From JAFLCL01 sp964502175 (lineage in GTDB: Bacteria > Myxococcota_A > Polyangia > Polyangiales > Sandaracinaceae), in contig CAZCVE010000018.1 in the NCBI GenBank assembly GCA_964502175.1, forward strand, positions 89,430-153,429: 64,000 nucleotides of DNA, read 5' to 3'. A model generated the notes under the pieces. The model ran no database searches and was not told where the DNA came from. It was given only the letters and a program-made list of their open reading frames with translations. A program made the position numbers and the translations under genes. Numbering within the stretch: the stretch's first letter is position 1; the number at the start of each line of letters is the position of its first letter. Positions 54,037 through 63,468 of the stretch are shown here, in pieces.

Positions 54037-56034
54037 TCAGCCCGGACCCTCGATCTCCGGCGGACGCGGAGGCACGAGGAAGTACACGCGGCGCGCGTCG
54101 AGCGGCGAGCCATCACCGCGCACCGTGAGGAGCGCCTCGAACACCAGCGGCCTGACGTCCGGCATGACCGTCGTGTTCATCAGCGGCACCACGTCCCAGC
54201 AGACGCGCGTGCCCGGCGTGACCGCAGGAAAGGCATCGGGGCGCGTGTCGGCGTCGGTGTCCTCGGTCGCCGCCATCGCGCAGTCCGTGGCGGTCGTGTT
54301 CGTCTCGAGGTAGTCGATGAATTGCAGCGCATCGCCCGCGTCTCCCGGCTCGTCCGTCGCTTCGATGGTCGCGCGCAGCGGAACGCCTTCGACGATCTCG
54401 TTGATCGCCGCCGTCACGACCGGCACCACGGACGAGTCGGCGCCCTCGAACACGAGCGGCGCGCCCGCACGGTCGACCGAGCCCGACATGCTCGCGAGCG
54501 ACACGAGGTCGTTCCGGCCCGCGCCGCCGGACGCGCCGCTCCACACGCCGATCATCGTGATCTCGTTCGCGACGAGCGCGCCCGCTGCCTGGGCCGCGGT
54601 CGCGCTGCCGCCGTTGTTGGGCTCGTCGGTGAACGCCACGAGGATGCGCACCGCGTCCTCGCGGAAGGCGGGGCAGCCGAGCCTCCCCGCGGCCGGATCG
54701 GCGCAGCCGGTCTCCGCGCCAGGCGCCGCCGCCGGATCCGCGATGCTCCACACCGCGTTGAAGAGCGACTCCGTGCTGCCGGTGGTCGTGAACGAGAGCG
54801 CCGTCGACGTGGCCGCGGCGCTCGGCTGGAGCGAGAGCAGGTTCGTGTAGGTGCCGAGGTACCAGCCTCCGCCGGTCCACGGACTCGTCACGCACGACGC
54901 GATGCCCGGGTCTTCGATGCACGAGCCGGTGAGGCCGCACACCTGTCCGGCGCCGCACTCGGAGTCGCGCGTGCAGACCACGCCGAAGTCCATGCACGTG
55001 AGGTCCGTCATGATGGTGCCCACGGCGGTGCGGAGGGCCGCGATCTCGCCGGCCATCGATCCCGAGCGATCGAAGAGGAAGTAGACATCCGCGAACTGGA
55101 TGCTCGTGCGGAACGCGAGCGTGTCGCGCGTCGGATCGGGGGCCTCCATGTACGGGACGACGAACACGAAGTCGCCGCGCGTGCGCGGGCTGTCCGCCAT
55201 GTCCACGGGATCGGTGCCTGCGCCGACCTCGATCAGATCGCTCACGCCGTCCATGTCGGTGTCGGTCGACGTCGTCGAGGTCCGATAGACGGAGTCTTCG
55301 TCGCGATCCGAGAGGCCGTCGTCGTCGCTGTCCGGATCGCGGAAGTCCGCGATCATGTCCATGTCGCTGTCCACCGGCGGCGTCGCGAGGTCCGCGTCGC
55401 CCGCCTCGATCGAGTCCGGGATTCCGTCGGCGTCGCTGTCCTGGTCGAGGAAGTCCGCCGTCATGTCGAGGTCGGTGTCGACGTCGAGATCGTCTCCGTC
55501 CGTGATCGTGTCGCCGTCGCTGTCGACATCGAGGTGATCGGGCAGGCCATCGAAGTCGCTGTCGAGCGGAGGCATCGTCATCCCGCGCAGCTCGCGCGCG
55601 TCGGGCAGGCCATCGCCGTCGTCGTCGAGGTCGATCACGTTCGAGCGGCCGTCGCCGTCGGGATCGGAGCTCGACTCGCTCGCGTCGGGGATGCCGTTGT
55701 TGTCGGAGTCCGTGTCTTCGAAGTCCGGCGTGCGGTCACCGTCCGAGTCGCGCGGCACGGTCGACAGGTCCGCGTCGCCCGCTTCATCGGCGTCCGAGAG
55801 CCCATCGCCGTCGCTGTCGGGATCGAGCGAGTTCAGCGTGCCGTCGCCGTCCGTGTCGCGTCCCGACGCGCCTCCTTCGTGCTCGTCGCTGATCGTGTCG
55901 CCGTCGAGGTCGCCGGGACCGTCGTACGCGTCGGTGCGCCCGCTGTCGGGTCGTACGACGACCGGCGAGTCGCAGCCCGCGAGGGGTACCGTGATCAGCG
56001 CGAGCAGCGCGGCCCATCCAGCAAGAGAGCGCAT
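54037..56034 (-). CDS. VWA-domain lipoprotein with thrombospondin-3 repeats
   Basis: A 665-residue lipoprotein (lipobox LAGC-DS). About 260 residues of acidic type-3 calcium repeats (DGDGLSDADEAGDADLS, DSDADGIPDSIEAGDADL) are followed by a VWA domain with MIDAS start DVYFLFDRSGSM and a second metal-loop region LVAFTDEPNNGG. A C-terminal beta domain contains DTDADTRPDAFP. Such proteins bind ligands at the cell surface in a calcium-dependent way. Between the repeats and VWA lies DFVFVVPYMEAPDP. The gene has a TATCCT box six bases before its ATG. Confidence 0.9.
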   Translation of the reverse strand: MRSLAGWAALLALITVPLAGCDSPVVVRPDSGRTDAYDGPGDLDGDTISDEHEGGASGRDTDGDGTLNSLDPDSDGDGLSDADEAGDADLSTVPRDSDGDRTPDFEDTDSDNNGIPDASESSSDPDGDGRSNVIDLDDDGDGLPDARELRGMTMPPLDSDFDGLPDHLDVDSDGDTITDGDDLDVDTDLDMTADFLDQDSDADGIPDSIEAGDADLATPPVDSDMDMIADFRDPDSDDDGLSDRDEDSVYRTSTTSTDTDMDGVSDLIEVGAGTDPVDMADSPRTRGDFVFVVPYMEAPDPTRDTLAFRTSIQFADVYFLFDRSGSMAGEIAALRTAVGTIMTDLTCMDFGVVCTRDSECGAGQVCGLTGSCIEDPGIASCVTSPWTGGGWYLGTYTNLLSLQPSAAATSTALSFTTTGSTESLFNAVWSIADPAAAPGAETGCADPAAGRLGCPAFREDAVRILVAFTDEPNNGGSATAAQAAGALVANEITMIGVWSGASGGAGRNDLVSLASMSGSVDRAGAPLVFEGADSSVVPVVTAAINEIVEGVPLRATIEATDEPGDAGDALQFIDYLETNTTATDCAMAATEDTDADTRPDAFPAVTPGTRVCWDVVPLMNTTVMPDVRPLVFEALLTVRGDGSPLDARRVYFLVPPRPPEIEGPG

Positions 56035-56040
56035 CGCCCG

Positions 56041-56046
56041 AGGATA
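56041..56046 (-). promoter_or_regulatory. -10 box for a leaderless transcript
   Basis: TATCCT on the minus strand is separated by six bases from the ATG at 56034. Confidence 0.5.
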
Positions 56047-56162
56047 ACAGACGATCCCCAGGACGACGCCGCCCTGACCGAACGTCGAGCCCTCCGAGAT
56101 CTCAGCCGACGCTCGAGGCCGCGGCGTGACATCGACGGTCGCATTCTGCATCCTCCGCGGCC

Positions 56163-58079
56163 ATGTCCAGCTCCGACGATTCTCGTGCGCGACCCTCGAC
56201 GCCCGCCGCCGCTCTACCAGCCGCTGGGGCCGCTCTACCGGGCGCGGCGCCGCGCAACGCGCAGGCCGAGCACCGCTGCGCCGAGATGGGCCCCGGAACG
56301 CCCACGCCCGTCGAGGATCGTGCGATCGCGCGCAAGGTCCTCGCCGCCGGCGACGCCAAGCACGCCGCGCTCCACTGCTCGTTCGCGCTCGCGCTCCAGC
56401 CGAACGACCCCGATCAGCTCGCGCTGTGCGACGCGCTCTACGACGCGACGCCCGATCCGCTCGCGCTCGTCCCGCTGGAGGGCACCACGTACTTCGGCGT
56501 CGTCGCGCTGCGCGCCATCTTCCTCAAGAAGGCCGGCAAGCTCGTCGAGGCGCTCGAGCTCCTCGTGCAGGTCGTCGCCGTGCGTCCGGATCTGCCGTTC
56601 GGCGAGTGGCTCGACACGTGGCTCGACGACGACGCGATGAGCAAGCTCGAGCCGCAGGTGGCCGCGCGCCTCTTCGACCTCGGCCTCCAGCGCCTCGTGT
56701 CGACCGAGCTCGGCGTGGCCAACGGTCGTGGTGTGGCGGAGCGCATCGCCGCGGCCGCGCGTCGCATGCGCGACAAGCACCCGACGAGCTCGCCGCTCAG
56801 CTTCGCGCTCTCTCGCGCGCTCCGCATGTCGCGCAAGCTCGACGAGGCGCTCGCGGTCGCCAAGGACGAGCACGAGAACCGTCCGAGCTACCTGTCGTCG
56901 GTCTTCCTCGCTGGCGTCCACCGCGATCGCGGCGAGCTGAAGGAGGCGCACGCGCGCTTCGAAGAGGCCGTCAGCAAGCAGCCCGACGACATCGCCGTGC
57001 GCCTCGACATGGGCGATCTCTCGCTCGATCTCGGACGCCCCGACGACGCGATCGCCCAGTACGACTGGGTGCTCGGCAAGGAGCCCGAGAACGTGTGGGC
57101 CAAGCCGTCGAAGCTCTACGCGCAATACGCGAAGAGCGGAGACAAGGTCGCGCGCAACGAGCTCGAGCAGCTCGCGGACACGGACACGAAGGGCCGCGCG
57201 CGCGCCCTCGCGCTCGCGATCACGCCCTACCTCGGCTTCCTCCCGCGCCGCCCCGAGTCGGTGCTCGGCGCCGTCGACGCGATCCGCGAGCAGGTGAAGC
57301 AGAAGGGCATCGAGGAGATGAAGAAGCAGCCGCTCAAGCTGCAGATCAGCTCGCTCGAGGCGCCCAGCGCGATCCGCTGCGCGGCCGCGCAATTCATGGA
57401 GCTCGGCCTCGCGGTCGACGTCGAGATCGGCGGCATCCCGCAGCCCGATCCGCGCTTGCCTGCGCAGAAGACCGTGTACGAGCTCTTCAAGTACGAGGGC
57501 GCCTCGACCAAGCCCGTGTTGCCGCCTGCCGGCGAGAAGGCCGCCATCGCGATCGCGCGCCTCGCGGCCACGCGCTTCCACGGACCCACGTGGGCCGAGC
57601 TCGCGCGCCGCACCGCCAAGGAGCTCACCTTCGAGAAGACCAACGAGGTCCTCTCGCTGATGGTGATCTTCCCGCCGCTCCCGCGCGCCGTGCTGCCGGA
57701 CGGCAAGCCCGCGCCTTCGCCGTTCAAGCTGCCGGACTGGTGGTTCCGCGTGCAGGTCGCGTGCGCGCTCACGCTCGCGTTCATCGACGACGGCTGGGAA
57801 GAGTCGGTGCGCAAGCGCGCGCTCGAGTCGATGATCTTCGGCCCGCCCGACTGGATCACGACGGCGGGCATGGTCGCGCTCACCGCGCTCGCCAACGTCG
57901 ATCCCGTCGCGCGCCCGCACGCCGAGGGGCTGCTCTACGGCCTCATCCGCCCGGCCGCGTCGCCGATCGAGCTCGCCTGCGTCGCGCAGCCGCTCGCGCA
58001 CTGTCTCCTCCAGCTGCCGGGCCTCGACGCCGACACGAAGGCGTCGTTCCGCGAGCTCCGCGCCGAGATGGAGACCTGA
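56163..58079 (+). CDS. TPR-repeat protein, hypothetical
   Basis: A 638-residue cytoplasmic protein. The N-terminus is an Ala/Pro-rich disordered segment. The middle has TPR units (AIARKVLAAGDAKHAALHCS, LKEAHARFEEAVSKQPDD, GRPDDAIAQYDWVLGKEPEN). The C-terminal ~250 residues are an unrecognised helical domain (WWFRVQVACALTLAFIDDGW). It lies nine bases before the next lipoprotein gene, probably in one operon. It likely acts as a protein-binding scaffold; its partner is unknown. Confidence 0.8.
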   Translation: MSSSDDSRARPSTPAAALPAAGAALPGAAPRNAQAEHRCAEMGPGTPTPVEDRAIARKVLAAGDAKHAALHCSFALALQPNDPDQLALCDALYDATPDPLALVPLEGTTYFGVVALRAIFLKKAGKLVEALELLVQVVAVRPDLPFGEWLDTWLDDDAMSKLEPQVAARLFDLGLQRLVSTELGVANGRGVAERIAAAARRMRDKHPTSSPLSFALSRALRMSRKLDEALAVAKDEHENRPSYLSSVFLAGVHRDRGELKEAHARFEEAVSKQPDDIAVRLDMGDLSLDLGRPDDAIAQYDWVLGKEPENVWAKPSKLYAQYAKSGDKVARNELEQLADTDTKGRARALALAITPYLGFLPRRPESVLGAVDAIREQVKQKGIEEMKKQPLKLQISSLEAPSAIRCAAAQFMELGLAVDVEIGGIPQPDPRLPAQKTVYELFKYEGASTKPVLPPAGEKAAIAIARLAATRFHGPTWAELARRTAKELTFEKTNEVLSLMVIFPPLPRAVLPDGKPAPSPFKLPDWWFRVQVACALTLAFIDDGWEESVRKRALESMIFGPPDWITTAGMVALTALANVDPVARPHAEGLLYGLIRPAASPIELACVAQPLAHCLLQLPGLDADTKASFRELRAEMET

Positions 58080-58087
58080 GAGATCGC

Positions 58088-58765
58088 ATGACCGTGCGTG
58101 CGGGCATCGTCGGTGTCGCCGCGCTGATCGTCGTCGCGGTGCTCGCGGCCGCCTGTGGCTCGAGCGCGCCGCCCGTCGCGCACAACACACGCCGCCTGAG
58201 CGGGGAGGCCGCGCTCGAGGACGAGGACGCGCCGCGCTTCGTGATCGAGGGCGTGACGCTGCCGGAGCCTCCCGCCTCCGTCGACGTGGACGATCCCGCC
58301 CTCGAGCCGGTGCTGCACCACGCGCGCGAGCTGCTCTCGCGGCCCCTCCCGGTCGCGGAGTCCGACATGCCCCCTTCCGAGGTCGGCGGCTACGTCGAGG
58401 GGCGCCTCGCGATCTGGATGAACGCGACTGCGCAGGGCATCCGCTCGCTCTGGGACGCGATGCAGAACCTCGGGACGGGTGTGCTCTCCGCGCACGTCGT
58501 GGCCCGCACGATCACGGGCGCCACGCTCGTGGCCCTCGCTGAACGGTTGGAGGCGCTGCCGCTCCCGCTCTCGGTGCGCAACGACCCCTCGATCTCCGAC
58601 GCGATGCGCTCCGCGCTCGACAACGCGTCTCGTCCGATGCGCGACCGCGCCGTGCAGGCTTTTGGCGCCTGCGCGAGCACCGCCGTGGGCTCGGCCGATC
58701 CGACACTCGACGAGTGGCGCCTTCACTGCGACAGCGAGACCGACCGTGCGCGCGGCGCCCACTGA
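58088..58765 (+). CDS. Lipoprotein, hypothetical
   Basis: A 225-residue lipoprotein (lipobox LAAAC-GS). The mature part is mainly helical, with ALEPVLHHARELLSRPL, GRLAIWMNATAQGIRSLWDA and a C-terminal Cys pair (FGACAS, LHCDSE). It follows the TPR gene by eight bases. Family not recognised. No signs of enzymatic activity. Confidence 0.75.
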   Translation: MTVRAGIVGVAALIVVAVLAAACGSSAPPVAHNTRRLSGEAALEDEDAPRFVIEGVTLPEPPASVDVDDPALEPVLHHARELLSRPLPVAESDMPPSEVGGYVEGRLAIWMNATAQGIRSLWDAMQNLGTGVLSAHVVARTITGATLVALAERLEALPLPLSVRNDPSISDAMRSALDNASRPMRDRAVQAFGACASTAVGSADPTLDEWRLHCDSETDRARGAH

Positions 58766-58881
58766 GCACCTCCACCGCGACACGACTGTCGTGGTTCGCC
58801 CTCAATTGACGCGTTTCGTCGAAGAGCATTGACGCGCCGCATTCTTGCGCTGCGCTCGACTGCCTCTCACGATCATCCTTC

Positions 58882-61134
58882 ATGGGCCACTCACGCAGCA
58901 CCGCACGCAAGGTCGAAGAACCTCCAAGTCGACCCACGCATCGGGACCGGACGTCGACGCGGACGTCCATCGCTTCGTCGATCAGCTGGCCGCTCGCGGC
59001 CACGGCCCTCTTCACTCCCCTGCTCGTCCTCCTGCCCTCGTGCGGTACGAGCGACGTGCTCGCGCTCCTGCCTCGGTTCGGCAGCGAGCCGACGATCACG
59101 GCGCTCGATCCGCCCTCGATGGACGTGAGCGAGCCCGCGACCGATCCGCGGGACGGCTGCGATCGCATCCCCGTCTACGTCGACGGCCGCGCGAGCAGTC
59201 ACCTCTGCGCGAGCGACGCCGAGGCCCGCGGCCTCACGGTGATCGATCTCTCGAGCACGTACGCGCCGCACGTGTTCGACGAAGCGCCGGATCTCGGCGA
59301 AGCGGGCATTCCGCCCTACCGCGCCACGTACGTCGCGCTCGCCGACGAAGACTGGGACGCGCTCCCCGAAGACGTCGACCCCGAGCAGTACCTCGAGCTC
59401 TTCGGCATCTCGCCCACGTTCCGCGTGCTCGCCGCGCGCCTCGGCGACGACGCGCGTCACCAGTGCCACGCCGCGATCGACGACACCTCGCTGCTCGCGA
59501 TGGGCGGCACGCTGCGCACGTGGACCACCACGGTGGCCGAGCAGCGCACGCGTCAGCGGCAGGTCCGCTACCACGAGATCTACTTCGAGCGAGAGCGCAC
59601 GCGCCTCGGCCTGCCCGACCTGGAGTCCCTCGCGGGTCGCACCGAGCGCGAGGTGTCGCTCCGTCAGTTCCTCCGCGAGCGCACGATCATCCGCGGCATC
59701 GAGACGCTCCAGGATCACCTGATCTGCGATGACCTCCTCGACGCGCGCCGCTACGTGCGCGGCATCTTCGACACGCGCACGGCGATGGCGCTCGCGGTGA
59801 GCCAGCGCATGCACGTGGTGGTGGCGGCGGGGACGCTCGACGCGGCCAGTCGCGCCGCGATCGCCGAAGACTCTCGCGAGGCCGACTTCCGCGCGGCGCT
59901 CCGCACGCTGCGCGAGCGCGTGGTCGACGCCAGCGCCGTGCTCGAAGACGGCTCGGCCCGGAACGAGTGGGGAACGGTGCTCGGCCGCACGCTCGACCCG
60001 ATCGAGATGCGCACGTCGGTCGGTCACGAGCCGCTCCCGAACGGCGCCCCCGACTGGATCTCTCCCGCCACCGAGCGCGCCGCGCGCGCGCTGGGCTGGA
60101 CCACGCCCGAAGGCGTCACTGCCTTCTTCGCCCGCGAGGGTGCCAGTCAGGAGGGTGCCAGTTCTCAGCGTGCCAGTTCGCAGGGTGCCAGTTCGCAGGG
60201 TGCCAGTTCACAGGGTGCCAGTTCGCAGGGTGCCAGTTCGCAGGGTGCCAGTCGTGTGGCCGTCGAGCTCCCCGCGCGCCCTCGCTATCACTCGCACCAC
60301 ATGGAGATGCGCGTCGAGATCGACCGCGGCGACGTCTGGTACGAGTACCCCTATACGTCCGAGGGACGCCGTCGCAGCCAGCCCGTGCGCGTGCGTCCGA
60401 CACTGACGCTCTTCGCGCGCGACGGTGAGCGCGAGGTCGCGCTCGTGCGCTGGCCCACCACCATCGGCGGCTGGAAGCCGGAGCGCTCGCGCGCGGGCGG
60501 TATCGGCCTCCGCTACAAGGAGTCGCCCGAGGGCCCGCGCATCTGGCGTGACGTCGTCGCGGCGCCCGCGTGGTTGCCGCCTCCCTCCACGCCCGATGAC
60601 GAGCTCGTGCGCCGCGGCCCGCGCGGCCGGTACGTCCCGAACACGTCGCTCTTCGGCCCGAGCTACCGCAGCGCATACGGGCTCGCGATGGTGATGAACC
60701 ACCGCGTGATCCCGGGCCGCGGCACCACTGACACGGGCGAGCCCGCGCCGCCGACGCTCTACGACGAAGGCGTCAGGGCCCACGGATCCGTCAGCTACGG
60801 CTCGATCCTCCGCGGCACGAGCCACGGCTGTCACCGCCTCTACAACCACCTCTCCGTGCGCATGACGGGCTTCCTGCTCGCGCACCGCACCCACGTGCGG
60901 CACGGCTCGATGCAGGTGCTCTACTCACGCCGCGCGCGCTCGCCGAGCGGTCCCGTGCAGGTCCGCGTGCGCTCGCGCGGCTACCGCTACGAGCTCACGC
61001 CGCCGATGGAGGTGAACGTCCTCCGCGGCAACGTCCTCGGTGACGTGCAGGAGGCGCCCGACGGCATGCGCCCGCTCCCCCGCAGCGCCCAAGCCGACGC
61101 GACCGCCAGCGCCGCCGCGGACGAGAACCTCTAA
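58882..61134 (+). CDS. L,D-transpeptidase (YkuD-type) lipoprotein with Gly-Ala-Ser-Ser-Gln repeats
   Basis: A 750-residue protein. A long N-terminal stretch precedes a hydrophobic segment with a plausible lipobox (LLPSC-GT), then a large helical domain. Around residue 420-455 is a low-complexity GASSQ array. The catalytic YkuD part has HGSVSYGS and SHGCHR, with nucleophile Cys650 and His634 or His648 nearby. It should form 3-3 peptidoglycan crosslinks or attach lipoproteins to the wall. The GASSQ array may be a flexible linker. Its stop overlaps the convergent OsmC stop by four bases. Confidence 0.88.
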   Translation: MGHSRSTARKVEEPPSRPTHRDRTSTRTSIASSISWPLAATALFTPLLVLLPSCGTSDVLALLPRFGSEPTITALDPPSMDVSEPATDPRDGCDRIPVYVDGRASSHLCASDAEARGLTVIDLSSTYAPHVFDEAPDLGEAGIPPYRATYVALADEDWDALPEDVDPEQYLELFGISPTFRVLAARLGDDARHQCHAAIDDTSLLAMGGTLRTWTTTVAEQRTRQRQVRYHEIYFERERTRLGLPDLESLAGRTEREVSLRQFLRERTIIRGIETLQDHLICDDLLDARRYVRGIFDTRTAMALAVSQRMHVVVAAGTLDAASRAAIAEDSREADFRAALRTLRERVVDASAVLEDGSARNEWGTVLGRTLDPIEMRTSVGHEPLPNGAPDWISPATERAARALGWTTPEGVTAFFAREGASQEGASSQRASSQGASSQGASSQGASSQGASSQGASRVAVELPARPRYHSHHMEMRVEIDRGDVWYEYPYTSEGRRRSQPVRVRPTLTLFARDGEREVALVRWPTTIGGWKPERSRAGGIGLRYKESPEGPRIWRDVVAAPAWLPPPSTPDDELVRRGPRGRYVPNTSLFGPSYRSAYGLAMVMNHRVIPGRGTTDTGEPAPPTLYDEGVRAHGSVSYGSILRGTSHGCHRLYNHLSVRMTGFLLAHRTHVRHGSMQVLYSRRARSPSGPVQVRVRSRGYRYELTPPMEVNVLRGNVLGDVQEAPDGMRPLPRSAQADATASAAADENL
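60136..60252 (+). repeat. 15-base tandem repeat encoding GASSQ units
   Basis: Eight copies of the core GGTGCCAGT (one begins CGTGCCAGT) occur with 15-base spacing in the centre of the array; outer copies vary slightly. They code for (GASSQ)n inside the L,D-transpeptidase gene, and copy changes would keep the frame. Confidence 0.9.
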
Positions 61135-61565
61135 GCGACCTCGGCGGTCCAGCTGACCTGGATCGTCGGATCGAGCGACGCCGACACCGAGCAGTACTTC
61201 TCCACCCCGAGTCCCACAGCGCGCTTCACCTTGTGCGCATCGAGCGGTCGCTCTCCCGCCTTGCCGTGCGCGACGAACCGCAGCCTCACTGCCGTGTAGG
61301 GCGCCGGCGTCGCGTCCTTGCGATCGCCCTCGGCGTGCACCTCGAGATCGTCGAGCGGCTCACCCTGCTTGCGCAGGATGTGGACGATGTCCATCGACGC
61401 GCAGCTCGCGATCGCCGTGAGCAGCACCTCCATCGGACGCATCCCGCGCCCCTCGCCGCCGATGTCGGGTGATCCATCGATCACCACCTCACCACCACTG
61501 CCCGCCACCGCGCGAAACGCAGCAGTCCCGATGCGATGCATCTCCAGCGTCATCGGCTTCGACAT
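61131..61565 (-). CDS. OsmC/Ohr-family peroxide-detoxifying protein
   Basis: A 144-residue OsmC-family protein with the two redox cysteines, Cys55 (AIASCASMD) and Cys125 (EKYCSVSAS). It should reduce organic peroxides using thiols. It starts after a strong hairpin element and lies downstream of cysM, which suggests a sulfur or redox link, though the hairpin may separate the transcripts. Converges on the transpeptidase gene. Confidence 0.92.
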   Translation of the reverse strand: MSKPMTLEMHRIGTAAFRAVAGSGGEVVIDGSPDIGGEGRGMRPMEVLLTAIASCASMDIVHILRKQGEPLDDLEVHAEGDRKDATPAPYTAVRLRFVAHGKAGERPLDAHKVKRAVGLGVEKYCSVSASLDPTIQVSWTAEVA

Positions 61566-61585
61566 CGAGACCTCCTCAGCAAACA

Positions 61586-61620
61586 GGCCCCCTCCCGCCA
61601 GCGGGAGGGGAGGGGGTGGG
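61586..61620. repeat. G/C hairpin between cysM and osmC, family C
   Basis: CCCCTCCCGC-CA-GCGGGAGGGG (61589-61610) is a perfect 10-base stem with a two-base loop, followed by AGGGGGTGGG. It could stop or stabilise transcripts at the cysM 3' end. The element at 28366-28425 is of the same type. Confidence 0.7.
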
Positions 61621-61655
61621 TCGGCGGTGCTCCGACCAGCACCACACTCGCTCTC

Positions 61656-62585
61656 TCAATCGAACAGCGTCGACGACAGATACCGATCTCCGCGGTCACA
61701 CAGGATGCAGACGACCGTGCCGCTCTGCCCTGCATCGAAGAGTCGCTTGCACGCCCGCCGCGCCGCCCACACCGCGCCTGCCGCGCTCATGCCCACCAGC
61801 ACGCCTTCTCTGCGCCCGAGCCGCCGCGCCTCGCTCTCGGCGTCGCTCTGATCCACGTCGACGTGCTCGTCGACCCACTGGCTGTCGTAGATCTTCGGCA
61901 TGTACGCCTCGGGCCAGCGGCGGATGCCCGGGATGCACGAGCCCTCGGTCGGTCGACAGCCGAGGATCTCCACCTTCTTCCCCGCGGCGGCCGCGCGCGC
62001 GCGGAGCGCTCGGCTGACGCCCATGATCGTGCCCGTCGTCCCCATCGCCGACACGAAGTGCGTCACTTCACCGTTCGTGTCCCGCCAGATCTCGGGCCCG
62101 GTCGTCTCTTCGTGCGCGCGCCAGTTGTCGGGGTTGCCGAACTGGTCGAGCATCACGAATCCCTCGCGCTCCACCATCATGCGGGCGCGGTCGATCGCGG
62201 CCTCCATCGACCCCGCGCTCGGCGTGAGCACGACGTTCGCTCCGTACGCGCGCATGAGGCGCACGCGCTCCGCCGTCGCGCTCTCGGGCATCACGAGCGA
62301 GATCGGATAGCCGCGCGCCGTCGCGATCATCGCGAGCGCGATGCCGGTGTTGCCGCTCGTCGGCTCGACGAGGCGCGCCCCTGGCCCGATCACGCCGCGC
62401 GCTTCGGCGCCGAGGATCATGAACTTCGCGGGGCGATCCTTCACGCTGCCCGCAGGGTTGTTGCCCTCGAGCTTGCCCAAGAGGCGGATGGCCGCGCTGC
62501 GTGGATCGTTCGCAGGCAAGCCGGTCTGGAGCGCGACCATCGGCGTCTCGCCGACCCGATCGAGGATGGACATGGGCCCCTTCAT
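61656..62585 (-). CDS. cysM: Cysteine synthase B
   Basis: It makes cysteine from O-acetylserine and sulfide or thiosulfate, using PLP. The 309 residues have the PLP lysine in NNPAGSVKDRPAKF (Lys49), the substrate loop EPTSGNTGIALA and the Gly-rich phosphate loop SAMGTTGTIMG. The NNPAGSVKDRPA form points to CysM rather than CysK. ATG 62585 was taken; codons at 62600 or 62573 are possible. Divergent from the gene at 62664. Confidence 0.92.
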   Translation of the reverse strand: MKGPMSILDRVGETPMVALQTGLPANDPRSAAIRLLGKLEGNNPAGSVKDRPAKFMILGAEARGVIGPGARLVEPTSGNTGIALAMIATARGYPISLVMPESATAERVRLMRAYGANVVLTPSAGSMEAAIDRARMMVEREGFVMLDQFGNPDNWRAHEETTGPEIWRDTNGEVTHFVSAMGTTGTIMGVSRALRARAAAAGKKVEILGCRPTEGSCIPGIRRWPEAYMPKIYDSQWVDEHVDVDQSDAESEARRLGRREGVLVGMSAAGAVWAARRACKRLFDAGQSGTVVCILCDRGDRYLSSTLFD

Positions 62586-62651
62586 GCGTTCCCCAGCCAC
62601 ACGCCGTCAAGCACGTCGCGCACGCCCCAGGGCCGGCGACGGCCTGCGTGG

Positions 62652-62657
62652 TAGCTT
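62652..62657 (+). promoter_or_regulatory. -10 box for a leaderless transcript
   Basis: TAGCTT ends six bases before the GTG at 62664. Confidence 0.5.
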
Positions 62658-62663
62658 CGCCAT

Positions 62664-63281
62664 GTGCTGCTGCGCGACGCCCCCCTCACATTCGGTGAGT
62701 TCATGACGCACGAAGCGACGCCGCTCGCGACGATCTTCGCCGAGCTGCTCGGGCTGCTCGTCACGCGCGAGGACGCGGTGTTGTTCGGCGCGCAGGCGGT
62801 CAACGCGTACTGCGATCCGCCTCGAATGACAGAGGACGTCGACGTACTGACGACGCGCGCGCCAGAGCTCGCGGAGACGATCCGGCAGCACCTCGCCTCC
62901 AAGTTCCGCATCGCCGTCCGCGTTCGCGAGGTCGGCGGAGGACTGCACGTCCATCAGCTCCGCGAGCCGAAGAACCGCCATCTCTGCGACGTGCGTCCAG
63001 TCGAGGCACTCCCGCCGTTCCGTGTGATCGAGGGCGTGCGAGTCGTCGAGCCACGCGTGCTCGCGTCCATGAAGGCGACGTCCATCGCTGCGCGAGCGAC
63101 CCGTGAAAAGGGCTTGTCGGACAGACTGGACCTCGCTCGGCTCATGCGCGCTTTCCCCGTCCTCCGCGAGCCTCACTCGATCACCGAGATCGCTGCCGAG
63201 AGAGGGCTCGACGCGGCGGCCATCGAGGCTTGGCGCGAGCTCGCGGCCCTGGATCTCCAGCCCGACGACGACGACGACTGA
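62664..63281 (+). CDS. Nucleotidyltransferase-like protein (AbiEii-type fold, tentative)
   Basis: A 205-residue protein. AVLFGAQAVNAYCDPPRMTE leads into DVDVL, the GG/GA-x(9-13)-DxD layout of minimal nucleotidyltransferases such as those in AbiEii toxins. The rest is helical with an Asp-rich C-terminus. GTG 62664 was chosen because a TAGCTT box lies six bases upstream; ATG 62703 with GGTGAG is the alternative. No antitoxin partner is adjacent, so a toxin role is not supported. It may modify an RNA or protein. Confidence 0.7.
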   Translation: MLLRDAPLTFGEFMTHEATPLATIFAELLGLLVTREDAVLFGAQAVNAYCDPPRMTEDVDVLTTRAPELAETIRQHLASKFRIAVRVREVGGGLHVHQLREPKNRHLCDVRPVEALPPFRVIEGVRVVEPRVLASMKATSIAARATREKGLSDRLDLARLMRAFPVLREPHSITEIAAERGLDAAAIEAWRELAALDLQPDDDDD

Positions 63282-63290
63282 GCTGGCCCT

Positions 63291-63395
63291 GCGAGGGAGC
63301 TCCACTCCCTCGCGCACCCAGTCGCTCGGTCGTCGAAGACTCCTCCTCGCTCCTGCTCCAGGGGGAGCTGCGCTCCCCTGCCGCAAGGCGCCCCA
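63291..63395 (+). repeat. Interspersed two-hairpin repeat (copy D)
   Basis: Hairpins are GCGAGGGAG-CTCCA-CTCCCTCGC (63291-63313) and GGGGAGC-TGC-GCTCCCC near 63362-63378. The flanks CGTCGAAGACTCCTCCTC and CCGCAAGGCGCCCC match the nadE copy closely, while stem bases differ yet stay complementary. It lies in the gap after the nucleotidyltransferase-like gene. Confidence 0.85.
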
Positions 63396-63468
63396 TCGGT
63401 CGATTCATTCTCCGTCTCGCGACGAAGGCTGTCGTGAATGCGCATCCGACCCGCGCGTCCGAGGCGCC

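Noticed and set aside
60136..60290. Minus-strand Asn-Trp-His-Pro repeat peptide
   Set aside because: It is the reverse reading of the GASSQ array within a clear L,D-transpeptidase gene.
62664..63281. AbiE-type toxin-antitoxin system
   Set aside because: Only the nucleotidyltransferase-like core is present; no AbiEi-like antitoxin gene lies on either side.
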